A DNA stretch of 64,000 nt from Xanthostigma xanthostigma (lineage: Eukaryota; Arthropoda; Insecta; Raphidioptera; Raphidiidae), in assembly GCA_963575645.1 (NCBI GenBank), contig OY754471.1, forward strand, positions 33,302,401-33,366,400, given 5' to 3'. Shown here one piece after another: positions 53,917 to 64,000 of this stretch. Below the pieces are notes generated by a model. That model was not told the origin of the DNA. It saw only the letters and a list, made by a program, of their open reading frames with translations, and searched no databases. Numbering within the stretch: the first letter of the stretch is position 1; every line of letters begins with the position of its first letter. The position numbers and the translations under genes are program-made.

Positions 53917-56565
53917 AATAAAAATATTGCATTTGTTCAAAAACGGATACCATTTCAAATATAGTTAGTTCTTGAGAATAATAATAGATTATTATGTTTT
54001 ATATATGATTCAGTCATTTCCAATGTCTCCACCATTGTTGCAAGCATTGCGAAATTTGTGAATTTTTTGTATTTAATTTGTAATGTTAATTTTAACACGG
54101 ATTTTTACTACATTTTGGACGATCAAAACATAAAAATCTAATTCGCAGAAAATCAAGTTCAAAAAATTTGGATAAAATATTTTGAGAAAATAATTATTAT
54201 TTATCTGTTTTTATCACGAAAAGTTTATTTCGTTAAATAAAAGTAAAGTGACAAACATAAGCTGTTACTTTATGGTTATATAAATAATTTAGTTATAATA
54301 TAAACTGCCTCACATCACATGTTTTATTATACTTTTTCATGACTTGTGACATTTTGTTTATATGATTACGTTATATTCGCAATTTTTATAATATATAGGA
54401 CAAAAAAATGTCATAAATTTATGGCTGAAACACAGATTGGTGGTCACCATATGTGTTACAGTGTGTCTAATGTTTGTTTATACAATTCCTTAGGTTTTTG
54501 GCCTTCCCTGTTACATTTGTGTAATAGTAACGGGTAAAATTGCCAATATAAACTTTAAGAGTTGTAGCGAATAATTCCTCAGCAAATGAGAACCTACGTG
54601 AGTACTTATATTATTAGTAAAACAACAAATCGTGTACAGAATTTTAATCTCTACACGATTGCTAAGAAACCATTTTTCACAAAAAAAAAAATCAAATGGA
54701 ATCGAGAAATACGCAAAAGTGTTTTCCACCCTCCTTCAACATCTGTAATAATAGATTGGTACATCTATGCTGGGTTGCAGAAATTATTGTTAAAAAATTT
54801 GATTGAAGAATGAGACTATATAAGTGCATATTAAATATTGAGCTTCTCCGGCGTGTTTTGAAATGACTAGACAAGTTCAAATTCAAATTCAAATTTATTT
54901 AGATCCGTGATGCACGCGTGCATGTGGATTCGTCAAAGAATAAAATAAGTGTCGTGCCAATTGCAATTAGATTTTGCACATCAAAAAGGCAGTGTTTATA
55001 CTTTGATCATATGAAAACCAACATAAAAATATAATATACACAAATAAATACTAATGGGCACATTAGAGCAGAAAAAACCCAGAGCTCGAAAAAGAATATT
55101 GTCACTATAGATAACATCACAAAATGAACGGTTTTGAATTTACACAGCCTCGCCCGAACTGTTGTAGAACAAGTGGAATTAAGTGATCTCCAACGTCCTC
55201 TAGGGGATAACTAATGCAATATTGACCAGTTTGTTTTTTTTTTTGTCGCAACTTGTATAATGCATGTGTTACATAGCAAACAAAACATATATCATCAGTG
55301 AAATAATATAAAAAAGTTAACTGGTGAATGAACATTATAACACAAAAACCGTATCGTAAAAAAAATTAGATACAGTATGTTGCATATTCGCTTAAGCAGC
55401 GTTTTATACGAAGAAATGGTCAGCTTAAAAAAAACATATGTTTCGGATGTAATTTAGTTTTTTGTGTCTTTGTAATTTTTTTTTTTTGATAGAAACAAAT
55501 TTGAATAGAGCACTTAAGTAAATCTTTCGACCAGAGTTTTTGCAGTTTTCAGAATAATGTAAATTATATCGTATTATTTATAATTCAAAAATGAAAATTA
55601 CAAATCACATTATGTAATAGTAAATTAAATATTATATTCATGTTTTATTTATTTATGACCATCAACTGGCAGGATTTTCTGGATCTATTTCAAAACATAT
55701 TGTCAAATTATTATTGCTTTTAATAATAATATGCTACTTGCAGAATCAATTTGAACAAAATCCTTAAGAAAAACGTTGAACGAATCGGTAAAGCGCAATC
55801 ATTTATTAAAATTGCTTGTTAATAGCATAATAAAACTATATAAGTGCAGGCTGATTTTTAAGTTGATTCTTTTTTTTAACAGCGTGTAGAAATCAAATAG
55901 ACGAACAAATATTTCACGGGACATTTTTATCAAAACTCAAAATTGAAAGTGAAACGGGCTTTCAAAGTTTTATTAAATTTTATAAAGTTTAAATTGTAGT
56001 AGCCATAAGGGCCTTTCGTAAATTATTTGGGATGTATTTCCGATTCGTCTTATCGCCTGAGTTAACCAAGCTTTTTAATTAATTAAATATCGTATGTAGC
56101 AAAAATATTTTTCACCATTACTTTGAAAATACGCGTTATACGTACTTTGTTTCTTTTGAAATTACGCCCCCATGCTGGAGTAGAATAAACGTACAGTCTG
56201 CTCATAATATTATATACTGTCTAATATAATGTACAGTTATAGTGAAATGTCAAAAGATGACACATAAATATATGGACGTGTTGCAGTGCAGAACGAAAAA
56301 AAAATAGACGTCAGTACCTCCTTTGACATATTCCCGCTATTCCCTCAGGAAAAGAAACTGCTGGTGAAAACTGGTTTGTTCCCTACATACAATAAAGCAA
56401 GGTATATAGTTCACGTAACTTCACTATAACGCAATTTATTTAGTATGATATTTCCAGCTCTAAGTTTGATATGATGGCATCCGATCACTAATGGTCGACA
56501 AGTTAGGAAGTTTTTAAATACTGCTTTTTCTGAACAGTGGATTTGGTCGTGAAGGAGAAATACAG
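53917..56565. other. No gene seen; low-complexity tract at 54866-54900
   Basis: AT-rich. (TTCAAA)n run at about 54875-54895 followed by TTTATTTAGATCCGTGATGC. The many small frames lack domain signatures. The region may be intronic if the myosin exon at 56804 belongs to a gene extending leftward. Confidence 0.35.
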
Positions 56566-56577
56566 TGGCCCTCACCT

Positions 56578-56642
56578 TCCCCGTTTGGCCGATTATCGGT
56601 ATCGGCCGATATAAATGGTGCGATATCGGCTTATCGGCCTAT
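56578..56642. repeat. CGGCCGAT/ATCGGC clustered short inverted motifs
   Basis: GGCCGATTATCGGTATCGGCCGAT followed by GATATCGGCTTATCGGCC: overlapping short palindromes, as at the ends of some DNA transposons. Class unknown. Confidence 0.4.
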
Positions 56643-56803
56643 TAATAAAATTAACTACTAATTTCTCATTTAATGCTTAATAAAAGTAGGTAAATAAAAA
56701 ATTAAGGTACTTAAGTATCTACCAGATTAATTAATCCATATGCTATCAACTAATAATATCAGTAAAAACTATTTTGCAGATTTTGTTATTTTTTCCTTAA
56801 CAG

Positions 56804-56879
56804 TAATTTTATACAGACGTATACCGGCTCCATCTTGGTGGCAGTTAACCCGTACAAGGATATCGACATTTATTCATCG
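56804..56879 (+). CDS. Myosin motor-domain exon (partial gene)
   Basis: A 76-bp exon bounded by the acceptor TTTTTTCCTTAACAG and the donor TCATCG|GTAAGT. It begins in phase 2 and ends in phase 0, and reads NFIQTYTGSILVAVNPYKD then IDIYSS. YTGSILVAVNPY is one of the most conserved segments of the myosin head, close to the start of the ATPase core just before the P-loop, so this is part of an actin-based motor. The K-D-I-D-IYSS tail after NPY suggests an unconventional class (VII-, X-, XV- or XXII-like); the class cannot be fixed from 25 residues. Neighbouring exons (start of the head upstream, P-loop exon downstream) were not found in this window, so introns must be several kilobases, or the exon is an isolated remnant. 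Splice sites and frame are intact. Confidence 0.8.
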
Positions 56880-57379
56880 GTAAGTTATAAATACATTATA
56901 TATCGTTATTTATTGTTACTTAAGTCTTGCAACTAGTTATTAAACTTAAGATCGTAAAATGTGTCGCCATAAAAGCTTAACGTGATTGTCATCAAGAATT
57001 ATAAATTTCTGATTCATTGATTCAGTTATGGCTTGTATTTAAATACATTTATAATTTTAATATTTATCAGTAGAAGTAGAGGCCAACAAACTTTACAGTA
57101 AATGAAAATTATTTATACCTATACTAAATGTCACAACAATGTAAACTGACTGTTTTAAAATTTCACGCTTGCCTCTTAACTGCCTATTCTAATTCCCCAG
57201 AAGCATTTTAGGATTACCAACCATTTTGAAACCCACACGGCACACGTTTATCCCTTGACATTAAACGCAGGTGATCCTTTGAAGCGTGCGTGTATATTAT
57301 TCTTTAACAATATTGGGAAAATAAGAGGAGAACTTGTCTAAGTTAATTCGATTACCCACGCAGAGTTAATTCAATTAAA
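56880..57379. other. Probable myosin intron start, nothing else seen
   Basis: Follows the donor at 56880. AT-rich, no recognised elements. Confidence 0.35.
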
Positions 57380-57845
57380 TACACAATATCTATCTTACAG
57401 GCGCAGTTGCAAAACCCATACACTTGCTTTAACATTGATATAAAGGTTCAGCTGTTATTCCTATTAGTTGCCGACAGATATTTAAACAATATTGGGTTCC
57501 GTTAAATGGGCGAAGCTTTAAAAATATGGCGACGATGGGGTATAATTTCCCATAGTCCCTATTGTATACAGTGCAATTGTGAATTTTTTGAAATGCAATA
57601 AAATGATAATTATCAGTACCTACAATATGTGATTGGGCTGATACAAATAATCGAAAAAGGAATTTTCTTGAAGGGGAACATGTATTTAATGCCGAACATA
57701 TCATAAAATTAGGAAAAAATTTATGTGAAACAGAACCTAAGGTGAATTTTAATGCTTTCTGTTTACAAACTTCCGATTTAAAAAAGAGTAATCCAAATGA
57801 AATAAAAGTAATAAATAGAGATATTATATCAATGCAGTGTTGATG
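57380..57845 (+). pseudogene. Unrecognised coding remnant, probably transposon-derived
   Basis: Two open stretches on the plus strand are less AT-biased than the flanks. The first (about 57402-57510) reads AQLQNPYTCFNIDIKVQ and VADRYLNNIGFR before a stop. The second (about 57640-57842) reads NNRKRNFLEGEHVFNAEH, KLGKNLCETEPKVNFNAF and CLQTSDLKKSNPNEI, ending at TGA. I do not recognise the family with confidence; a C-terminal SWIM/recombinase-type domain of a DNA transposon is one possibility. The stop between the parts and lack of a start indicate decay. If the myosin gene continues, this lies in its intron. Confidence 0.35.
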
Positions 57846-58471
57846 AACGTTGCAAACATATTATTGCATTATTGCAACAGGTAAGTTCCTAAAGTATAAT
57901 CTACTTACTTGGTAAAACATTTAAACATCAGCATTAAAATGACGTGGTAGGTACTGCTACAGCCTTTTACTTTTTTTATTTGTTTTTGCACGAGGTGAAA
58001 ACTTCGCAGGTTCATTTATTAATTTATTCAACGCTCTTTATTATTATAATAAAAAAAATCACAATTAACAGTACCGATTCACAGTACGATTCATAATCAT
58101 GTTTACCTGATTATAGTTGTAAGTTTCGCCGCCAGATAGAGTAGTTCATATAAGAGATCCCATTATATTAGATATCGAGATAATAATAAGAAGAAAAAAA
58201 ATGGCAAGTATATGGACAAAAAATACAAGAAAGACTTATTTTATGTACGACGTTGCGTCTATATATTAGGATTTTTTCAAATATATAGGCGTTGTACATA
58301 AAAATAAATAATATTTTTTATGTACAAGGTCATAAATAAAATATGTAATATGAAAATAACTTTAATAATATAATTAAAACGTTACTATCCAATAACCTTG
58401 TTTTCCAATATTGCTTCAGTGTAAAAAGTGTTGATATTTTTGACACATGCGTTTGTTATACAAAAGTTAAA
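57846..58471. other. No gene seen
   Basis: AT-rich. The tract CGTTGCGTC...GGCGTTGTAC at about 58240-58300 with flanking TTATGTACGA / TTATGTACAA forms a weak inverted pair. Confidence 0.35.
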
Positions 58472-58932
58472 TGTCTCCGGATTGAGTTCACAATAGGTGA
58501 GATTGACCAAAAATTTTCGAAAAATTATGGCGTTTTGCAAATTTTCAGAATAATCGGCCTACTTTGATAATATAAGATAATGACAGTAAATTGTTTGCTT
58601 TACTACTACGCGATTGTTTTTCAAACAAAACAAAACAAAAGCGGATTTTATCAAAGTAGGCCGATAATTTTGAAATTTTGCATAACGCCATAATTTTTCA
58701 TTGCGAACAACTTTTCTTAGTGACACTTTTGCGTACTATGAACGGAAAAGGTAGGTACTTTACCTGAAACGAAAAGAGGTTTTGCTCAACTGTAAAGGCT
58801 TACTTGATTTAAAAAAATCGAAAGTAAACTAAAAATAAGTTTCAGACCAAGCAGGGCGGAATCCCAAAATATGAAATTCCAATTCGAAATTTTTTGGTCA
58901 ATCTCACCTATTGTGAACTCAATCCGGGGACA
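58472..58932. mobile_element. Inverted-end element, about 460 bp
   Basis: TGTCTCCGGATTGAGTTCAC (58472) is matched in inverse ending at 58932; similarity extends about 50 bp (AATAGGTGAGATTGACCAAAA). A second inverted pair inside (TTATGGCGTTTTGCAAATTT, ATCGGCCTACTTTGAT) brackets a loop near 58600. No coding frame. Confidence 0.7.
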
Positions 58933-59344
58933 CACTGTATACCCAACGTACTACACTTTTCAGTGTAAATTTCACTGAGTTATCTACAAGTCTACTAAAT
59001 ACTAAACACAGCTAATAATAATAATAACAATAACAACATATTAATTGAATAGGTGTTCAAAGTGATTACCTTGTGCATCTAAAGCACTTAGCAGTCTATT
59101 GTGAAAGGATCTTAGGACGAGTCAATTACAAAACAAGACTTTAGGCTATACTTGATGGTAACGGTTTAATTAATTATAATTAGTTATTTTCATATTTCAC
59201 AACTTCTTTATTTGGAACTTTAAATAACCCCATGTCAAAGGTCTTTTAATTCGTCTCAATAACGGCTACAAGATTTCATAAACAAATCTATATAATCGGA
59301 TTAACAAAAATGAAGGTGACTTTGACGTAATCCATTATTGAGTA

Positions 59345-59475
59345 CAGGTGAGGCAAATAAAGCGTTAGTTTTATATCGCGAAGAAAATCCATTTTACCAA
59401 GATGCGTTTATTCAAATCAGCTTTTGCTACAACTGTTTTTCGTGATATTAACTGACGCTTTATTTGCCTCACCTG
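59345..59475. mobile_element. 131-bp mariner-type MITE, TA target
   Basis: CAGGTGAGGCAAATAAAGCG at 59345 and its inverse ending at 59475, each flanked by TA (59343-59344, 59476-59477). It contains a further inverted stretch but no coding sequence. Size, ends and TA target fit a Tc1/mariner MITE. Confidence 0.8.
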
Positions 59476-59477
59476 TA

Positions 59478-60440
59478 CCTACCCAGTAATGGATTTATAA
59501 TAAGTTATAATAGGCATCGGTCTTGGACACCACCACAGAGGGGGCACCTCATTACGAGAATACTTTTTTTTTTTCTTAGAGTTTAAACTATTTCGATTCT
59601 TAGACTTTTGATTAAAAATGATATGTTTACACAGAACTTTATTTATGATCACTTCATGTAAATGTAGCTTATGTTTCTTCTGGATCTAATATTATGAAAA
59701 ATAGTGGAACTTTAGAAAGTGAAACAAACATATTAAAAGAAGACGATTCCTTCGCTATAAACCAAAACAACAAAAAAAGAAAAAGTAGGACACTAAAACG
59801 TAAAATCCGCGGCTGCCTGTACTATAAATCTACGCATTTAGTGTAGAGTTAAAATGTTATTAGTTTTTCGTGTCAAAAATCTGACTTGTTTTATAACCAC
59901 ATATGCATTAAGCTCTTAAGTTTATGTCCTCCAAAGCGATACGAAGTGTGGTTTTAAGGGGTATTAACTCAATAAAACGATGACAATAGGATGGAGTTTA
60001 ATGGGCTAAACAAATAGTTCCTAATTTCGACGGGTCGTTTGCGGTTAAACAGAACAACTCTTCCACTAGACTATGTTGATATACGCGCACAATCGTAGCA
60101 TAGCGCATTATCCTAGCATAGCGCACGAAGTTCACGAACCGAGTCGTTGAGTTGAGAGAGGAAAGGCTTGTAGCTTGTAACGCGATACGCTCTCATCAAA
60201 GGAACAGGAAATGGTTGAATGCGCGCACAAGCAAGTAATAGACAAAGAGAGAAAACTGGCGCTAGAGGTTCTTAAACATTTTCCTAGTTTTTACAAGTTT
60301 TCATTTAGTTTCACATGTTCCGGGGTCTGTCTGAAATCAAATTGTGCAAGTTAAATTTGACCCACTTCCCGGTTCCTAATTATTTTCAAAATTTTTGACA
60401 GTACATTTTTGAGTAGAATTTATTTTGGCAAATTTTACTT
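59478..60440. other. No gene seen
   Basis: A duplicated GTAGCATAGCGCA motif at about 60094-60122. Slightly more GC-rich than elsewhere at 60060-60250 without a coding frame. Confidence 0.35.
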
Positions 60441-60443
60441 ATA

Positions 60444-61120
60444 CTAGCCGTTACCCGCGACTTCGCACGCGATTGAGATGAAACACGGATGCGTTCCCAT
60501 TACTTCTCCTTACTCGACATAGACGGCTCCGTGAAACCAGCCGCAACTTTGTTAGCCGCATGGACCAAAATGGGTGGGCTGGTTTGTGCTTCGTTTGTGC
60601 CCTTTCCTGCTTTAAAAATTTTCGTTCCTGCTTTTAGCGTTTCCGAGAAAATCGAAAATTTTATAACTGCGGCCAGGATCACGCCAGCCGCAACTTTTTT
60701 GATTTTGTAATTTTTTTACTTGCGGCTGGTTTGTGCTTCGTTTGTGCCCTTTCCTGCTCCAAAAAAATTCGTTCCTGCTTTTCGCGTTTCCGAGAAAATC
60801 GAAGAAATTTTAGCTGCGGCCAGGTTCACGCTAGCCGCAACTTTTTGGAATTTGTACATTTTTTACTTGCGGCTGGTTTGTGCTTCGTTTGTGCCTTTTC
60901 CTGCTTAAAAAAATTTCGTTCCTGCTTTTCCCGTTCTCGAGAAAATCAAAAAAGAAAATTCGGTAAGCGTGAAGTTAGCCGCAACTTTGTTAGCCGCACG
61001 GACCAAAATAGGTGGGATGGATTGAGCTTCGTTTGTGCCTTTTCCTGCTTAAAAAATTTTCGTTCCTGCTTTACGAGTTTCCGAGAAAAATACGAAAAAA
61101 GAAAATGCAATTCTACACTG
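60444..61120 (-). mobile_element. Non-autonomous Helitron with internal tandem repeats
   Basis: On the minus strand the 3' end reads ATCGCGTGCGAAGTCGCGGGTAACGG-CTAG followed by T (CTAG at 60444-60447), nearly identical to the 3' end at 36794 including GGGAACGCATCCGTGTTTC upstream. The body (about 60530-61110) consists of four copies of a repeat of about 145 bp with GGTTTGTGCTTCGTTTGTGC, CTTTCCTGCT, TTTCCGAGAAAA and GCCGCAACTTTTT. The frames seen in it on both strands are repeat artefacts. The 5' end is not defined and may run into the satellite. Confidence 0.65.
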
Positions 61121-61299
61121 ACCGGCACAAAAAACGCAACACCTAAAATGATGACCAGTTTAGAATTGCAATAACTTTTAAACGTATCGCTCGACTTGAA
61201 TGAGTTTTTTTTTATTTGAAAGGTCTATGCTTTGTCAATATTTCTGTAAGTGCTCTGCTCATTTTGGCGCTCTTCCATTTCGGCTGTAAAGAATAACGC

Positions 61300-64000
61300 T
61301 AATGCTCGTTTTCCCCATACACATTGAAATCTGTGTTTTTGCATATTCTCTACTTGCAGCTCGAAAAACTGTTTAGAACTGCTAAAGTATTATGATGCGG
61401 CTGATTAGTGCCTACTATGGAAAGTTTCCTGCCTTCATAATATGTTCGAAATATTTAACCCTTTCTAGAGAAAATCGACATATTCTAATATATCTGTGTT
61501 TTCACGTATTCTTGACGTGCGGCTCGAGAAACTGTTTGGAACTGCTGAAGTATTATGATGCGGATGATTAGTGCCTACTATGGAAAGATTCCTGCCTCCA
61601 TAATATGTTCGGAATATTTAACCCTTTCTAAAGAAAATCGACATATTATAATATATCTGTGTTTTTACTTATTCTGGACGTGCGGCTCGAGAAACTGTTT
61701 GGAACTGCTGATGTATTATGACGCGGCTGATTAGTGCCTACTGTGGAAAGATTCCTGCCTTCATAATATGTTCGGAAAACTTAACCCTCTCTGGAGAAAA
61801 TCGACATATTCTAATATATCTGTGTTTTTACTTATTCTGGACGTGCGGCTCGAGAAACTGTTTGGAACTGCTGAAGTATTATCACGTGGCTGATTAGTGC
61901 CTACTATGGAAAGATTCCTGCCTTCATAATATGTTCGGAAAATTTAACCCTTTATAGAGAAAATCGACATATTCTAATATATCTGTGTTTTTACGTATTC
62001 TGGACGTGCGGCTCGACAAACTGTTTGGAACTGCTGAAGTATTATGACGTGGCTGATTAGTGCCTACTATGGAAAGATTCCTGCCTTCATAATATGTTCG
62101 GAAAATCTAACCCTTTTTGGAGAAAATAGACATATTCTAATATATCTATGTTTTTACGTATTCTGGACGTGCGGCTCGACAAACTGTTTGGAACTGCTGA
62201 AGTATTATGCCGCGGCTGATTAGTGCCTACTATGGAAAGATTCCTGCCTTCATAATATGTTCGGAAAATTTAACCCTTTTTGGAGAAAATCGACATATTC
62301 TAATATATCTATGTTTTTACGTATTCTGGACGTGCGGCTCGACAAACTGTTTGGAACTGCTGAATTATTATGATGCGGCTGATTAGTGCCTACTATGGAA
62401 AGATTCCTGCCTCCATAATATGTTCGGAATATTTAACCCTTTCTAAAGAAAAACGACATATTCTAATATATCTGTGTTTTTACGTATTCTGGACGTGCGG
62501 CTCGACAAACTGTTTGGAACTGCTGAAGTATTATGACGTGGCTGATTAGTGCCTACTATGGAAAGATTCCTGCCTTCATAATATGTTCGGAATATTTAAC
62601 CCTTTCTAAAGAAAATCGACATATTCTAATATATCTGTGTTTTTACTTATTCTGGACGTGCGGCTCGAGAAACTGTTTGGAACTGCTGAAGTATTATGAC
62701 GCGGCTGATTAGTGCCTACTATGGAAAGATTCCTGCCTCCATAATATGTTCGGAATATTTAACCCTTTCTAAAGAAAATCGACATATTCTAATATATCTG
62801 TGTTTTTACTTATTCTGGACGTGCGGCTCGAGAAACTGTTTGGAACTGCTGAAGTATTATGACGCGGCTGATTAGTGCCTACTATGGAAAGATTCCTGCC
62901 TTCATAATATGTTCGGAAAATTTAACCCTTTGTAGAGAAAATCGACATATTCTCATATATCTGTGTTTTTACGTATTCTGGACGTGCGGCTCGAAAAACT
63001 GTTTGGAACTGCTGAAGTATTATGTTGCGGCTGATTAGTACCTACTATGGAAAGATTCCTGCCTTCATAATATGTTCGGAAAATTTAACCCTTTTTGGAG
63101 AAAATCGACATATTCTAATATATCTATGTTTTTACGTATTCTGGACGTGCGGCTCGACAAACTGTTTGGAACTGCTGATGTATTATGACTCAGCTGATTA
63201 GTGCCTACTATGGAAAGATTCCTGCCTTCATAATATGTTCGGAAAATTTAACCATTTATAGAGAAAATCGACATATTCTAATATATCTGTGTTTTTACGT
63301 ATTCTGGACGTGCGGCTCGACAAACTGTTTGGAACTGCTGAAGTATTATGACGTGGCTGATTAGTGCCTACTATGGAAAGATTCATGCCTTCATAATATG
63401 TTCGGAAAATCTAACCCTTTTTGGAGAAAATCGACATATTCTAATATATCTATGTTTTTACGTATTCTGGACGTGCGGCTCGACAAACTGTTTGGAACTG
63501 CTGAAGTATTATGCCGCGGCTGATTAGTGCCTACTATGGAAAGATTCCTGCCTTCATAATATGTTTGGAAAATTTAACCCTTTTTGGAGAAAATCGACAT
63601 ATTCTAATATATCTATGTTTTTACGTATTCTGGACGTGCGGCTCGACAAACTGTTTGGAACTGCTGAATTATTATGATGCGGCTGATTAGTGCCTACTAT
63701 GGAAAGATTCCTGCCTCCATAATATGTTCGGAATATTTAACCCTTTCTAAAGAAAAACGACATATTCTAATATATCTGTGTTTTTACGTATTCTGGACGT
63801 GCGGCTCGACAAACTGTTTGGAACTGCTGAAGTATTATGACGTGGCTGATTAGTGCCTACTATGGAAAGATTCCTGCCTTCATAATATGTTCGGAATATT
63901 TAACCCTTTCTAAAGAAAATCGACATATTCTAATATATCTGTGTTTTTACTTATTCTGGACGTGCGGCTCGAGAAACTGTTTGGAACTGCTGAAGTATTA
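61300..64000 (+). repeat. 163-bp satellite array, continues past the window end
   Basis: Unit landmarks are CTGATTAGTGCCTACTATGG, AAGATTCCTGCCTTCATAAT, AATCGACATATTCTAATATA and GGACGTGCGGCTCGA. CTGATTAG-type starts at 61401, 61564, 61727 and 61890 give a 163-bp period; about 16 units are in the window. The first units are the most diverged. Variants GCCGCGGCTGATT and CTGAATTATTATGATG recur 1304 bp apart (8 units), a higher-order repeat. No coding content. Possibly heterochromatic or an array internal to a larger element. Confidence 0.92.

Noticed and set aside
60489-61174. Overlapping frames rich in LVCASFVPFPA-type peptides
   Set aside because: Frames through a tandem repeat of about 145 bp inside a Helitron; similar frames occur on both strands.

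Overview
This looks like a repeat-dominated, AT-rich piece of an arthropod nuclear genome, most likely an insect. The reasons are GT-AG introns, a one-exon piece of a myosin motor gene, a tRNA-derived SINE with a poly(A) tail, and a wide range of animal transposons. Helitron termini of the form GCGGGTAAnnGCTAG|T suggest Lepidoptera or another insect order rich in Helitrons; that is an inference. No bacterial operon, CRISPR array or rRNA gene was seen.

Layout. 1-3090: old repeats and a decayed two-exon THAP-domain gene. 3091-7016: a complete DNA transposon with 20-bp inverted ends, a 4-bp target duplication (AGAT) and a transposase gene on the minus strand that is best read as three spliced exons (Sola-like, tentative). 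7021-15290: fold-back and MITE-type elements, including a 1.47-kb near-perfect palindrome (9893-11361) and a pogo-like remnant between TA dinucleotides (12528-13352). 15300-15794: an intact single-exon gene for a 164-residue DUF4485-like protein, the best host-gene candidate. 15826-26708: hairpins, MITEs, a SINE with target duplication, a short LINE tail and a 1.56-kb fold-back.

26709-36797 is a nested stack. A non-autonomous Helitron was hit by a young Ty3/Gypsy retrotransposon (27196-36637; LTRs identical apart from one insertion; target duplication GTGTC). That element was in turn hit by a DIRS-type tyrosine-recombinase retrotransposon (28699-33570), inserted precisely at AATT without a target duplication and splitting the Gypsy reading frame. 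A 75-bp perfectly palindromic MITE sits in the right LTR. The Gypsy and DIRS coding regions are nearly intact; each has one apparent 1-base shortening of a T run.

36800-46840 holds more dispersed repeats, hAT-like MITEs, a minisatellite between inverted ends, and the 3' end of an autonomous Helitron (helicase C-terminus followed by the CTAG terminus). 46842-52625 is the most striking object: a 5.8-kb Foldback-type element with a 9-bp target duplication whose two arms are arrays of a 152-bp unit in opposite orientation, each unit carrying a small palindrome derived from the element tip. 52630-61100 is mostly unassigned, with one convincing myosin motor exon (56804-56879). From about 61300 to the window end there is a 163-bp satellite with an 8-unit higher-order period.

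Almost all coding capacity is transposon-encoded. The supported host coding features are the DUF4485-like gene and the myosin exon. Calls rest on reading the sequence by eye; family names were not confirmed by search.
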